Source: Martinezella tropici (GTDB lineage: Bacteria > Pseudomonadota > Alphaproteobacteria > Rhizobiales > Rhizobiaceae). From it: a stretch of DNA of 64,000 bases. The first letter of the stretch is position 1; the number at the start of each line of letters is the position of its first letter. The position numbers and the translations under genes were made by a program. The DNA is taken from positions 1-64,000 of the forward strand of contig JUHI01000014.1 in assembly GCA_000799755.1 (NCBI GenBank), in the 5' to 3' direction. Shown here piece after piece: positions 8,782 through 17,423 of the stretch. Under the pieces are notes generated by a model. The model was not told where the DNA came from, ran no database searches, and worked only from the letters and a program-made list of their open reading frames with translations.

Positions 8782-8892
8782 GGTCTTATCCCCTTTTGTC
8801 GCTCTGCAGCGAATCTTTCGAACCAAGTCGCATTCGCGACCTTAATGCCCATCATCGCTCGCTCGTGTCGGACCTGCCCTGTTCTTACGCCG

Positions 8893-9285
8893 TCAGGGCA
8901 GAGGCGAGAGATGTTCGTGGATCGCCAGCCACTCGCCCGTCGTCTGCTTCTCAAAGATGATCGTTTCTCTCTCGAGGCTTTTCGATGCCTCGCCGTTGAA
9001 TGTCAGATCGGTTTCGACACTGTGCGTGAAAATCGCCACCGAGCCGGTGATCTGGACGTAACGATCACTGGAGCGGCAACCGCCCACACGAAATCCATCG
9101 CGACTTTCCCAAAGCTGCCATTCCGCCTCGTATTCGGCACGGCTCCTCAGCGGCCGGTTCAGATTGTGAAATATGAAGGTCGCGTGCGGTGCGAATGTTT
9201 CAAAATAGCCGTCGCGATCATGCCGCGCAAATGCATCGACAAGCCGATCGGCCGCAGCCAGAACACCATGTTGCTGGTGGTCCAT
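8893..9285 (-). CDS. NTF2-like (SnoaL/DUF4440-type) small protein
   Basis: A 130-residue protein with the cone-shaped NTF2-like sequence pattern: N-terminal helix (LAAADRLVDAFARHDRDGYFETFAPHATFIFH), a short middle segment, then beta strands ending in TGEWLAIHEHLSPLP. Family members include ketosteroid isomerases, polyketide cyclases and many uncharacterised proteins, so the reaction is unknown. It lies 16 bp downstream of the TetR gene on the same strand and is probably co-transcribed with it. Its association with a polyamine-type importer and aldehyde dehydrogenase on the other side of the regulator hints at a helper role in that pathway. Confidence 0.75.
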   Translation of the reverse strand: MDHQQHGVLAAADRLVDAFARHDRDGYFETFAPHATFIFHNLNRPLRSRAEYEAEWQLWESRDGFRVGGCRSSDRYVQITGSVAIFTHSVETDLTFNGEASKSLERETIIFEKQTTGEWLAIHEHLSPLP

Positions 9286-9301
9286 CCAAAATCTCCCCGT
9301 T

Positions 9302-9967
9302 TTATTGAATTCCGGTCCTGCTGATCAAAAGCGCGAGCGGTCGGTATTGTCGCGCAACGCGTTCCTTGAGCATTTCGAGTGTCATGGCTTCGTCTTTGAC
9401 GAACTCGATGAACATCATATTGAGGTTGTTGAAGGCCATCTGCCCGACTGCGACGGCATCTATGCCGGGCATGACGGCACCGCGCAACTGCAGCTTTTGC
9501 ACCAGCACCGAAACCTGGTCGCAAAGCCTTTTATCGAGGTCGGTGTAGCGGCGACTGAATGGACTTTCAGGCTGCTGGATCGCCGTTGCCATGGCGATGC
9601 GCCACATTTCCTTGTTCAGATAGACAAGCGAATGATCGTAGTATTGGTCGATGAGAGCCTGCAGCGCTTCGAAGGTGCCGAGCGGCGGATTTTCGACGAT
9701 CGCCTTGCCGGACTCCAGCACCTCCTCGACTTCCATCGAGACTGCGGCAACAAGGACATCTCCCTTATTCTCGTAGTAATTATATAAGGTGCCGACCGAG
9801 ACCTCTGCCCGCTCGGCGATGTCCTCAATGCGGGCGCTATCGTAGCCAACCTCGCGAAAGAGGCTGGTTGCCGCTTCCAGAATACGGCGATTTCGATCAG
9901 CCTTTTGTTTTGCGCGCAGCCCTGTCATTCTCGAATCTCTCAAATAATGAATGCCCTCAAAATTCAT
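9302..9967 (-). CDS. TetR/AcrR family transcriptional regulator
   Basis: A 221-residue protein. Residues about 15-65 form a TetR-type helix-turn-helix: NRRILEAATSLFREVGYDSARIEDIAERAEVSVGTLYNYYENKGDVL. The variable C-terminal domain would bind an effector. It is divergent from the ABC operon at 10046 and shares with it a 78-bp gap containing the palindrome at 9980-9991, the likely operator. It probably represses both itself with the NTF2-like gene and the ABC/dehydrogenase operon. In-frame starts are possible at residue 1 (MNFEGI) or residue 14 (MTGLRAK). Confidence 0.9.
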   Translation of the reverse strand: MNFEGIHYLRDSRMTGLRAKQKADRNRRILEAATSLFREVGYDSARIEDIAERAEVSVGTLYNYYENKGDVLVAAVSMEVEEVLESGKAIVENPPLGTFEALQALIDQYYDHSLVYLNKEMWRIAMATAIQQPESPFSRRYTDLDKRLCDQVSVLVQKLQLRGAVMPGIDAVAVGQMAFNNLNMMFIEFVKDEAMTLEMLKERVARQYRPLALLISRTGIQ

Positions 9968-9979
9968 ATTGACTTAAAA

Positions 9980-9991
9980 AATGAACTCATT
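9980..9991. promoter_or_regulatory. candidate TetR operator
   Basis: AATGA-AC-TCATT is a perfect 12-bp palindrome, 12 bp upstream of the TetR start and 55 bp upstream of the divergent binding-protein gene, next to a TTGACT hexamer at 9969-9974. Position and symmetry fit a TetR-dimer site; this is inference. Confidence 0.45.
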
Positions 9992-10045
9992 CAATCTTTT
10001 TCGTGAAGACGCCGAGATGAGCGTCGCCAACCAGAGGGCAATACG

Positions 10046-11143
10046 ATGAACAACGCATTTCAGAGCGCGGTGTTTGCGCGCAGATTCCTTTCTTCCGCAG
10101 CAGCACCTTCACTTGTAGCGGTTTCGGTCGCCTTGTCGCCGACGACCCTCCTCGCGCAGGAAGAGCTGAACGCGCTCGTCTGGTGCGATCATACCGATCC
10201 GGCGCTGATCGAGCCTTTCGAGAAGGCAAACAACGTCAAAGTCAATCTGAAGGAATATGAGGGAACGGGAGCTGGGTTGTCGATAATCGATCAGTCGCGT
10301 CCGGGAGACTGGGATGTTCTCGTGATCGACGGCGTCGATGTGCAACGGGCCATCGATAAAAACATCCTCGCTGAAATTCCGGCCGATGCCGTGCCGACGG
10401 CCGATATATTCCCAGAAGTCCGCATGCAGGCCAATAATACGCGGGGTGGCAAGACCTATGCCGTCACTGAAAAATTCGGCTACAACACGATCTCCTACGA
10501 CAAGACCAAGGTCGATCCGGCTGATATGAAGGACATGACCAAGCTCTGGTCGGTGAAGTACAAGGGCCGGATTGCCGTATACGACTACTATCTGCCAATG
10601 ATTGGGTTGACTGGAATTGCGCTCGGCAAGGCGACCGCCGATCTGACGGATGCCGACCTACCGGCAATCAAGGATAAACTCTTCGACCTCAAGAAGAATG
10701 CCAAGCAGATCAGCGACGTCGTGTCCTCGCAGACGGCACTTGCGACCGGCGATGTCGATATCGTCTTTGGTGGCGGCGAATGGCTGACTGCCGGATTGAT
10801 GAAGGACAAGCCCAATCTGGACTGGGTTATTCCTGATCAGGGTGCGGTCCGTTGGGCACAGTCCATCGGCGTCATGCAGGATTCCAAGAAGAAGGACCTG
10901 GCACTGAAGTTCGTGCAATATATTCTCAGCCCTGAAGGCCAGTCGCATCTGGCGACAGCGTCGTGCTATTGGGCGATGCCGGCAAACCAGAAGGCAGGTG
11001 CGCTGCTCACGGATGAGCAGAAGACATCGTTGCGCTGGAACGAGCAGGCAGATTACCTGAAGAAGACGCAGCTCTATCCCATTCCGACACCGGAACTCGA
11101 CGCGAAGATGCAGGATGCCTGGACGGAGATGCTGCAGAAGTGA
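10046..11143 (+). CDS. polyamine-type ABC transporter, periplasmic binding protein
   Basis: A 365-residue extracytoplasmic binding protein of the PotD/PotF-like group (family 1 fold). The start at 10046 has AGAGGGC upstream. The signal peptide ends near LLAQEELNAL. The mature region starts ELNALVWCDHTDPALIEPFEKANNVKVN and includes GDWDVLVIDG and a late ILSPEGQSHLAT helix, all typical. The ligand may be a polyamine or another cationic amine. Two permeases, an ATPase, an MBL-fold hydrolase and an aldehyde dehydrogenase follow, suggesting uptake plus oxidation of an amine-derived aldehyde. A stem-loop follows the gene. Confidence 0.88.
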   Translation: MNNAFQSAVFARRFLSSAAAPSLVAVSVALSPTTLLAQEELNALVWCDHTDPALIEPFEKANNVKVNLKEYEGTGAGLSIIDQSRPGDWDVLVIDGVDVQRAIDKNILAEIPADAVPTADIFPEVRMQANNTRGGKTYAVTEKFGYNTISYDKTKVDPADMKDMTKLWSVKYKGRIAVYDYYLPMIGLTGIALGKATADLTDADLPAIKDKLFDLKKNAKQISDVVSSQTALATGDVDIVFGGGEWLTAGLMKDKPNLDWVIPDQGAVRWAQSIGVMQDSKKKDLALKFVQYILSPEGQSHLATASCYWAMPANQKAGALLTDEQKTSLRWNEQADYLKKTQLYPIPTPELDAKMQDAWTEMLQK

Positions 11144-11188
11144 CGCATTGCCGCGCAAGCAGAGACCGCATTTGCCCGTTATTCCAAC

Positions 11189-11209
11189 CCTCCACCATTC
11201 AGGTGGAGG
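11189..11209 (+). promoter_or_regulatory. intercistronic hairpin after the binding-protein gene
   Basis: CCTCCACC (11189-11196) and GGTGGAGG (11202-11209) form a perfect 8-bp stem with a 5-base loop, 46 bp past the binding-protein stop and before the permease gene. No T tract follows. It is comparable to the stem at 5345-5364. Confidence 0.6.
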
Positions 11210-11289
11210 AGTAGCGGTTGCCGCCTAACACCCCTTTCCTCGTGAATGATGGGAAGGTGGCCGGCAAGCCGGATTAAGAGCTAAGCTAG

Positions 11290-12168
11290 ATGGAGCCTTG
11301 GCCCATGGCCGTCCTTTCCCTTGAGCATAAAGAACGCCGCAAGGCCTGGGGTTTCGTCGCCCCGGCGCTTGTCTGGACACTTGTCTTTTTCGTTGCGCCG
11401 TTTCTGTTCATGGTGGCCATGAGCCTCTGGGCGCAGCAAGGCGGCTCGATCGTTCGCGTCTGGAATCTCGGCAACTACATCGCCTTCTTCGAAAAGGACG
11501 CGATGTTCAAGGGGCTAACCAATTCGCTTGAGATCACCGCCGTCGTCACGGTACTTTCGGTGCTGCTCGCTTATCCGCTTGCTTGGATCATCGCCGAGCG
11601 CGTGCCGCAGCGCTTTCAGCGAACGGCACTCATCATGGCGGTTTTGCCATTCTGGACGTCTTACGTCGTGAGATCCTATTCCTGGCTCCTGGTGCTTTCG
11701 CGAAACGGAGTCATCAATCAGGCGCTCATGCAGAGCGGGCTGATCAGCGAACCGCTGGAGCTTGCCAGCAACCGCACTGCGACCGTCATCGGTTTTGTCC
11801 ATTTCTTCGTGATGCTGCTGACGCTGACGATCTATGCCAATCTCGTCCAGCTGTCGCCGAACTATCGGCGCGCAGCGGCAGACCTAGGCGCCAACGGTCT
11901 TCAAACCTTCTGGCACGTCGTGCTGCCGTTGACGATGCCTGGCATCATGACGGGGGCATTCCTGACCTTCGTGCTGTGTATCGGCGACTACGTCACACCG
12001 CAGATCCTTGGCGGCAACAATGAGTTGGTCCTGCCACAGATCATCATGCTGCAACTCGGTCGCCGCGCCGATTTCCCAATGGCTGCGGCGCTGTCGATCA
12101 TTCTGATGCTGGTCGTGACCTTGGCCTATATCGCCTGCGCCCGTTGGTTGAAGATCGAGAGGGCATGA
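11290..12168 (+). CDS. polyamine-type ABC transporter permease (PotB/PotH-like)
   Basis: A 292-residue inner-membrane protein with about six hydrophobic segments, opening with APALVWTLVFFVAPFLFMVAMSLW. The EAA-type loop is YRRAAADLGANGLQTFWHVVLPLTMPGIMTG. An alternative in-frame start at 11305 (MAVLSLEHK) with GGAG upstream is equally plausible. It forms a heterodimer with the next gene product, whose ATG overlaps this stop. Third-position GC and length are ordinary for the family. Confidence 0.9.
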   Translation: MEPWPMAVLSLEHKERRKAWGFVAPALVWTLVFFVAPFLFMVAMSLWAQQGGSIVRVWNLGNYIAFFEKDAMFKGLTNSLEITAVVTVLSVLLAYPLAWIIAERVPQRFQRTALIMAVLPFWTSYVVRSYSWLLVLSRNGVINQALMQSGLISEPLELASNRTATVIGFVHFFVMLLTLTIYANLVQLSPNYRRAAADLGANGLQTFWHVVLPLTMPGIMTGAFLTFVLCIGDYVTPQILGGNNELVLPQIIMLQLGRRADFPMAAALSIILMLVVTLAYIACARWLKIERA

Positions 12169-12959
12169 TGACACGCAATCCGCTCGCAACCATCGCATCC
12201 TGGGTCTATGCCGCGCTGATCTTCGGCTTCATCTTCCTACCGGTCGTTGTCCTCGTCCTTTTCTCCTTCCAGGACGGCCGCCTGCCGGTACCGCCATTCA
12301 ACGGCTTTTCGCTGCAATGGTATGAGGCGGTTTTTGCCGACCGTAAGCTGATGGCGGCGCTTTTGAATTCCTTCATGGTGGCTACCATTTCCTCGCTGAT
12401 TGCCTGTCTGCTTGGCTTTCTCGCCGCCTATGCGCTCGCGCGATACAAATTGCCCGGCTCGGCGCTGCAGCGCGGGCTTCTGATTGCGCCGATGACAGTA
12501 AGCTATCTGATCATCGCGCTAGGGTTACTCACTGTGCTCAACGCCCTCGGAATCGGGCTTTCACTTTGGACTGTCGGTATTGGGCATGTGGTGATCAACC
12601 TGCCGCTCTGCTTCGCCATCATTTATTCGTCGATGGGCGACCACCACATCAACATCGAGCGTGCCGCGCGCGATCTCGGCGCGAATGATTTCAAGGTCAT
12701 GGCGCTTGTAACCGCGCCGATGCTCTTGCCTTCGCTGCTTGCATCCTTCTTCCTCTCGGTAACCTTCAGCTGGGACGAATTCATTATCGCTTTCCTGCTA
12801 TCGCGCTTTGACGTCACTTTGCCCGTCGAGATCTGGAGTCTGCTTCGCTCCGGCCTCAATCCGAAGACCAATGCCATCGGTTCGCTGGTGTTCCTCGTTT
12901 CCGTCACGGTGCTGATCGTGCTGGAGTTGTGCCTTTTCGGAAGGACCAAGAAATCATGA
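12165..12959 (+). CDS. polyamine-type ABC transporter permease (PotC/PotI-like)
   Basis: A 264-residue permease with six hydrophobic segments. ATGATG at 12165-12170 overlaps the stop of the upstream permease and has GAGAGGG just before it; the second ATG has the better spacing, so the protein may begin at 12168. The loop ERAARDLGANDFKVMALVTAPMLLPSLLASFFL matches the PotC EAA motif, followed by TFSWDEFIIAFLLS, which is highly conserved among PotC/PotI proteins. It is translationally coupled to its neighbours on both sides. Confidence 0.9.
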   Translation: MMTRNPLATIASWVYAALIFGFIFLPVVVLVLFSFQDGRLPVPPFNGFSLQWYEAVFADRKLMAALLNSFMVATISSLIACLLGFLAAYALARYKLPGSALQRGLLIAPMTVSYLIIALGLLTVLNALGIGLSLWTVGIGHVVINLPLCFAIIYSSMGDHHINIERAARDLGANDFKVMALVTAPMLLPSLLASFFLSVTFSWDEFIIAFLLSRFDVTLPVEIWSLLRSGLNPKTNAIGSLVFLVSVTVLIVLELCLFGRTKKS

Positions 12960-14056
12960 CCGCTTCGGTTTCGATCGCAAATACCACCAAGACCTTCGGC
13001 GCCTTTACCGCGCTCGACGATGTCTCTCTAGATATAGAGGCCGGTGAATTCATTGTACTGCTTGGCCCTTCGGGCTGTGGCAAGACCACGCTTTTATCGA
13101 TCCTCGGCGGCTTTCTTTCTCCCACGAAGGGCCGCATCGAGATCGGCGGCAAGGAGATGACGAACGTCCCTCCGGCAAAGCGGCCGACGACGACAATGTT
13201 TCAGGACTACGCACTGTTTCCGCATATGAAGCTCAAGGACAATGTCGGCTTCGGGCTCAGAATGCGTGGGGTGGCCAAAGCCGCGCGAGAAGAACGAGCA
13301 CGCGACTTCCTCGATCTGGTGGGGTTGAAGGCTGCAACGGAAAAGAAGCCGCACGAGTTGTCCGGCGGCCAACGCCAGCGTGTAGCGCTTGCAAGAGCTC
13401 TTGCCGTCGATCCTGATGTGTTGCTGCTGGATGAACCTCTCGGCGCTCTCGATCTCAAACTCCGTCGCCAAATGCAGGATGAGTTGAAGGCGATTCAGAG
13501 GCGGGTTGGCACCACATTCGTCCATGTGACCCACGATCAGGAGGAGGCCATGGCGGTCGCCGACCGAATCGTCGTGATGAACCAGGGGCGCATCGAGGAT
13601 TTCGGTCCGCCCGCTGAGATCTACATGCGCCCTCGTTCGCTATTTTCCGCTGGCTTCATGGGCGAAGCGAACTTCATCCCCGGAGCGGTCAAGGTGGCGG
13701 ACTCGATGAGCGCATCGGTCGAAACACCGTTGGGAAACATTGTTCTTGCCCGTCGGAACTTTACCGCCGGTCCGCCCAAGGAAAAGCAGCGGGTGACACT
13801 ATGCATAAGGCCAGAGCATTTCCGCCGCGAGAGCGAGGCGAACGAAACCGTCACCACGCTTGGCGAAGCCGTCGCGGTTGGCAGCGCCTTCTTCGGTACG
13901 CATTATCGTTGTCACCTGACGTCCGCTGGCATGGCGGATATCGCAATCGTCGCGCATATGCCGCAATCTGCGGGCATCGCGAAAGGTCAAAGCATTGCGC
14001 TTGCCGTTGATGCCGCGGATGTCATAGCCTTGCCGGCGCAAGGCGGCGGAGGCTGA
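12956..14056 (+). CDS. polyamine-type ABC transporter ATP-binding protein (PotA-like)
   Basis: A 366-residue ATPase. The ATG at 12956 overlaps the upstream stop (ATGA). Walker A GPSGCGKTT, Q-loop FQDYALFPHM, signature LSGGQRQRVALARAL, Walker B LLLDEPLGALDLKLR and switch VTHDQEEAM are present. From about residue 240 a C-terminal TOBE/OB-type regulatory domain follows, including the CIRPEHFRRE segment. This architecture is that of PotA/PotG and related ATPases. It energises the two preceding permeases; the MBL-fold gene begins 4 bp downstream. Confidence 0.93.
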   Translation: MTASVSIANTTKTFGAFTALDDVSLDIEAGEFIVLLGPSGCGKTTLLSILGGFLSPTKGRIEIGGKEMTNVPPAKRPTTTMFQDYALFPHMKLKDNVGFGLRMRGVAKAAREERARDFLDLVGLKAATEKKPHELSGGQRQRVALARALAVDPDVLLLDEPLGALDLKLRRQMQDELKAIQRRVGTTFVHVTHDQEEAMAVADRIVVMNQGRIEDFGPPAEIYMRPRSLFSAGFMGEANFIPGAVKVADSMSASVETPLGNIVLARRNFTAGPPKEKQRVTLCIRPEHFRRESEANETVTTLGEAVAVGSAFFGTHYRCHLTSAGMADIAIVAHMPQSAGIAKGQSIALAVDAADVIALPAQGGGG

Positions 14057-14060
14057 CCCG

Positions 14061-14795
14061 ATGGAACGTGTCGCTGCGGATAAATGGTATGCCGTGGGCC
14101 ATATCGGGGACGGCATCACCGCGATCACGGAACCTTTCATTCAGGAGTTCTATCGCTGCAATATCTGGCATGTGAGGGGGCGCGACCGCGACATGTTGGT
14201 CGACAGCGGCATGGGTGTCGTCTCCTTGCGCGAATGGGTGCCGCTCGTGAGCGAACGAGACTTGATTGCAGTGGCAAGCCACACGCACTTCGACCATATC
14301 GGCTGCCATCACGAATTCGAATGCCGCGCCGTGCATGCAGCCGAGGCGGATCTCCTGGCAAATCCGACGCGGAAAAACACGCTTGCGGATCCTTATGTTG
14401 TCGACGAGATCTTTGATGCCTTGCCGCCCGAGCCCTATTGTTCGAAATGCTATGCGGTCAAGAAGGCGACGGCGACGCGCATCCTCGACGACGGGGACAT
14501 CATCGATCTCGGCGACCGTATTTTCGAGGTGGTCCATACGCCAGGCCATTCTCCAGGCGGCATCGCGCTCTGGGAGGCGAAAACGGCTACGCTGTTTTCA
14601 GGCGACATCCTCTATGACGGGCCATTAATCGAGGACACCTATCATTCGAATGCCGCGGACTATTTCGCTTCGATGGAACGGCTGCTGAGGCTTCCCGCGC
14701 GCATCGTGCATGGCGGGCATTTCCCAAGCTTCAGCGGCGAACGATACCGTCAGGTGATCAGCGACTGGCTTGATAACAAGCAGAAGTCCATGTGA
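14061..14795 (+). CDS. MBL-fold metallo-hydrolase
   Basis: A 244-residue metallo-beta-lactamase-fold protein. The zinc motif HxHxDH appears in ASHTHFDHIG, a second ligand in HTPGHSPGG, an aspartate in LFSGDILYDG and a final histidine in VHGGHFPSF. The family includes glyoxalase II, lactonases and many others, so the substrate is open. It is in the same operon as the polyamine-type importer (4-bp gap upstream, 14-bp gap to the aldehyde dehydrogenase), which suggests it handles an ester, thioester or lactone intermediate. No signal peptide is present, so it is cytoplasmic. Confidence 0.85.
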   Translation: MERVAADKWYAVGHIGDGITAITEPFIQEFYRCNIWHVRGRDRDMLVDSGMGVVSLREWVPLVSERDLIAVASHTHFDHIGCHHEFECRAVHAAEADLLANPTRKNTLADPYVVDEIFDALPPEPYCSKCYAVKKATATRILDDGDIIDLGDRIFEVVHTPGHSPGGIALWEAKTATLFSGDILYDGPLIEDTYHSNAADYFASMERLLRLPARIVHGGHFPSFSGERYRQVISDWLDNKQKSM

Positions 14796-14809
14796 CGGGA
14801 GACGGATGA

Positions 14810-16243
14810 ATGCTCGACAAGCGGAAATTCTTTATAAACGGCGAGTGGGTAGCTCCTCTTGCCACCAGGGACCTCGAGGTACTCAACCCGGCGACGGAAG
14901 CGCCTATAGCGGTGATTTCGATGGGAACGGCTGCCGATATCGACCGGGCCGTCGAAGCGGCCAAGAGGGCGTCCGGCACCTACAGCCGTACCAGCATCGA
15001 GGAGCGTCTAGTACTCTTGGAGAGGCTGCTTGCGATCTACAAGCGTCGCTACGAGGAGATGGCACGGACCATCACGCTCGAACTCGGTGCCCCGATCACC
15101 ATGAGCCGCGAACAGCAGGCCGATGTCGGTGTTGGCCATCTACAGGGTTTCATCGATGCGCTGAAGCGTCTTTCCATGCGCGAGGTGCTGCCGAACGGTG
15201 ATGTGTTGTTGCGTGAGCCGATCGGCGTCTGCGGCCTGATCACACCTTGGAATTGGCCGATCAATCAAATCGCACTGAAGGTCGTGCCTGCCTTGGCGAC
15301 CGGTTCAACCTGTGTACTGAAACCGAGCGAGTTCACGCCACTCAATGCGATGCTCTATGCCGAGATGATTGATGAGGCCGGTTTCCCGGCCGGCGTATTC
15401 AACCTGGTCAACGGCAATGGGCTCGATGTGGGCGCAGCACTTTCGCGGCACCAAGACATTGACATGGTATCTTTCACCGGCTCCACACGCGCCGGTATCG
15501 CTGTCAGCAAGGACGCTGCCGACACGGTCAAGCGCGTGACACTGGAACTTGGCGGCAAATCTCCCAACCTTGTTTTCGAGGATGCTGATCTTGAGGACCG
15601 CGTCGCTGGCAGCGTGCTGGAATGCTTCAACAATTCCGGTCAGTCCTGCGATGCACCGACGCGTTTGCTGGTCCAGAAATCGGTATATGCCAAGGCGATT
15701 GAGATCGCCGAGCGGATCGGGCGCGCGGCAAAGGTGGGAGATCCGGCACAGGAAGGCTGTCATATCGGCCCACTTGTCAGCGAGGTACAGTTCGGTCGGG
15801 TTCAAGCCCTTATCGAGGCAGGGATCGCCGACGGCGCGCGAGTTCTGGTCGGCGGAACGGGAAGACCGGAGGGTTTCGAAACTGGTTATTTCGTCAAGCC
15901 GACGATCTTCATCGATGTTGACAATAATATGCGCATCGCCCGGGAGGAGGTATTTGGGCCAGTGCTTACCATCATGCCGTTCGAGACCGAAGAAGAAGCA
16001 ATCGCTATCGCCAACGATACCAATTATGGTCTTGCGGCCTATATCCAGACCAACAATCCTGACCGCGCCGAGCGTGTCGCGTCGCGGCTTAGAGCCGGCA
16101 TGGTCCACATCAATGGCGGGCCGCATCGCTATGGCAGCCCCTTTGGCGGCTATAAACAGTCGGGCAACGGCCGCGAGGGCGGCATCTTGGGACTTGAGGA
16201 CTTTCTCGAAGTGAAGTCCATTCATCAACCAGACGCGGTATAA
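14810..16243 (+). CDS. NAD(P)-dependent aldehyde dehydrogenase
   Basis: A 477-residue aldehyde dehydrogenase of normal length. The catalytic cysteine is C280 in NNSGQSCDAPTR and the general base E246 lies in VTLELGGKSPN; TPWNWPINQ and FTGSTRAG mark the cofactor site. It oxidises an aldehyde to the acid. Placed at the end of a polyamine-type import operon, an aminoaldehyde is a reasonable guess, but the family is broad. Conserved C-terminal elements (EEVFGPVLTIMPF, SPFGGYKQSGNGREGG) are complete. A new ORF starts 11 bp later but is truncated. Confidence 0.92.
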   Translation: MLDKRKFFINGEWVAPLATRDLEVLNPATEAPIAVISMGTAADIDRAVEAAKRASGTYSRTSIEERLVLLERLLAIYKRRYEEMARTITLELGAPITMSREQQADVGVGHLQGFIDALKRLSMREVLPNGDVLLREPIGVCGLITPWNWPINQIALKVVPALATGSTCVLKPSEFTPLNAMLYAEMIDEAGFPAGVFNLVNGNGLDVGAALSRHQDIDMVSFTGSTRAGIAVSKDAADTVKRVTLELGGKSPNLVFEDADLEDRVAGSVLECFNNSGQSCDAPTRLLVQKSVYAKAIEIAERIGRAAKVGDPAQEGCHIGPLVSEVQFGRVQALIEAGIADGARVLVGGTGRPEGFETGYFVKPTIFIDVDNNMRIAREEVFGPVLTIMPFETEEEAIAIANDTNYGLAAYIQTNNPDRAERVASRLRAGMVHINGGPHRYGSPFGGYKQSGNGREGGILGLEDFLEVKSIHQPDAV

Positions 16244-16254
16244 GGAGAGAGATT

Positions 16255-16362
16255 GTGGCAAAATCATCACCCACTCGGCACGACGCATCGGGGAGCTTTG
16301 CCTTGACGGCAGGCCACGGAAAATCCGACGTCGACCTCGACCGCGTGCCTGTACGGAAATAG
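16255..16362 (+). pseudogene. probable truncated start of a further operon gene
   Basis: A GTG at 16255 has AAGGAGAGAG upstream at ideal spacing and opens a 35-residue frame beginning VAKSSPTRHDASGSFALTAG and ending at 16362. A strong ribosome site with so short a product, directly after the dehydrogenase, suggests the 5' remnant of a lost operon gene. The family was not recognised. It may instead be a genuine small protein. Confidence 0.35.
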
Positions 16363-16821
16363 GCAGGCCCAGGAGAGAGTGAGATTTTACCCCGAAAGCG
16401 ATAGCGGTCTGGACAAGTTGGGGGGCTCAAATCCGCGTTCAATCGACGGTCGAGAATGTGACTCCGTGTGATAGCGCCGGTAGCCTGACTGATGCGCGCT
16501 TCTGAAAAGGATGCCGCAGGCGATGCCTGAAGTGTCCCCAACGTTAGTCCTGCAATCGAGCCTGCCCGATCACGAGCTCCAACACCTGATGATCGGGCGC
16601 AGCATCGTATTTACGATCAGTAGTGCGCAGGTTGAACCTAGCAATGCCTTCAGGATAATTGAGAGCTGCCTCACTCAGGAGCCACCGCACCAATCCCTTT
16701 CGGGCCGTCCAAACGCTCTACGTCTTCATTTGGCCTCAAGGAAATGACCACAACAGCCTTGCAACGTCTTCCGTCGGGAAACAAGTTCACATCTCGCACG
16801 AGCACCTAAGCTAAGATGTAT
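16363..16821. other. gene-free rearranged stretch
   Basis: No convincing coding region is seen. A GCCCGATCA/TGATCGGGC inverted repeat with 9-bp arms lies at 16564-16598, downstream of the convergent aroK gene; its long loop makes it a poor terminator. The stretch separates an interrupted operon from the displaced aroK gene. Confidence 0.5.
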
Positions 16822-17415
16822 TCATCGCATTTTGCTTTCTGCTGTTTTTCCATCGGCGATGGCGGCCAGGACTTCCTTGACTATAATATCCTTGTTGACA
16901 TCGCGAGAGAGAACGGTGATATCAGCCTCCGCATAGATCGGATAGCGCGCATTCATCAGGTTCTCGAGGGTCTCTTTCGGGTTCTCGCTCTTGAGCAGCG
17001 GCCGCTCGCCATGTTTGTTGACCCGGTCCCAAAGCACGTCGAGATCGGCCTTGAGCCAAACCGAGAGGCTGCCGCGCTTCACATGCATGCGCGTGCTGTC
17101 GTTGATGAAGGTACCGCCGCCCGTCGAGACGACACGCGGGCCGCCCTTGAGGAGACGCGTGATGACCCGCGTTTCCAGCGCTCGGAACTCCACCTCACCA
17201 TAGGCAGCGAATAGTTCGGTGATCGTCATGCGCGAGACGCGCTCGATTTCGACATCGGTATCGACGAAGGGAATGCCGAGCTGGTGTGCGACGGGCCGGC
17301 CGATCGAGGACTTTCCAACTCCCATCAGCCCGACGAGGACGAGATTGCTGTGACCCAGCGCAGCGCGCGCCCTGTCTTTAAGACTTTCGGCCGAGGTCAG
17401 GACTTGCTCACTCAT
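16822..17415 (-). CDS. aroK: shikimate kinase
   Basis: Shikimate kinase phosphorylates shikimate with ATP in the aromatic amino-acid pathway. The protein from the ATG at 17415 (MSEQVL) has about 197 residues. It keeps Walker A GLMGVGKSS (K35), the shikimate-binding DTDVEIE, the FRALE segment, STGGG and the lid arginine in HGERPLL. All catalytic elements are intact. In rhizobia aroK is normally a chromosomal gene followed by aroB. Here it stands alone, with gene-free DNA downstream and a truncated permease directly upstream on the other strand, so it looks like a displaced or duplicated copy. An in-frame start at 17454 would run into the permease remnant. Confidence 0.9.
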   Translation of the reverse strand: MSEQVLTSAESLKDRARAALGHSNLVLVGLMGVGKSSIGRPVAHQLGIPFVDTDVEIERVSRMTITELFAAYGEVEFRALETRVITRLLKGGPRVVSTGGGTFINDSTRMHVKRGSLSVWLKADLDVLWDRVNKHGERPLLKSENPKETLENLMNARYPIYAEADITVLSRDVNKDIIVKEVLAAIADGKTAESKMR

Positions 17416-17423
17416 CAGTTCAC

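Noticed and set aside
16564..16598. 9-bp-arm inverted repeat downstream of aroK as a terminator
   Set aside because: The 17-base loop and lack of a T run on either side make it a poor terminator, and it lies over 200 bp from the gene end.
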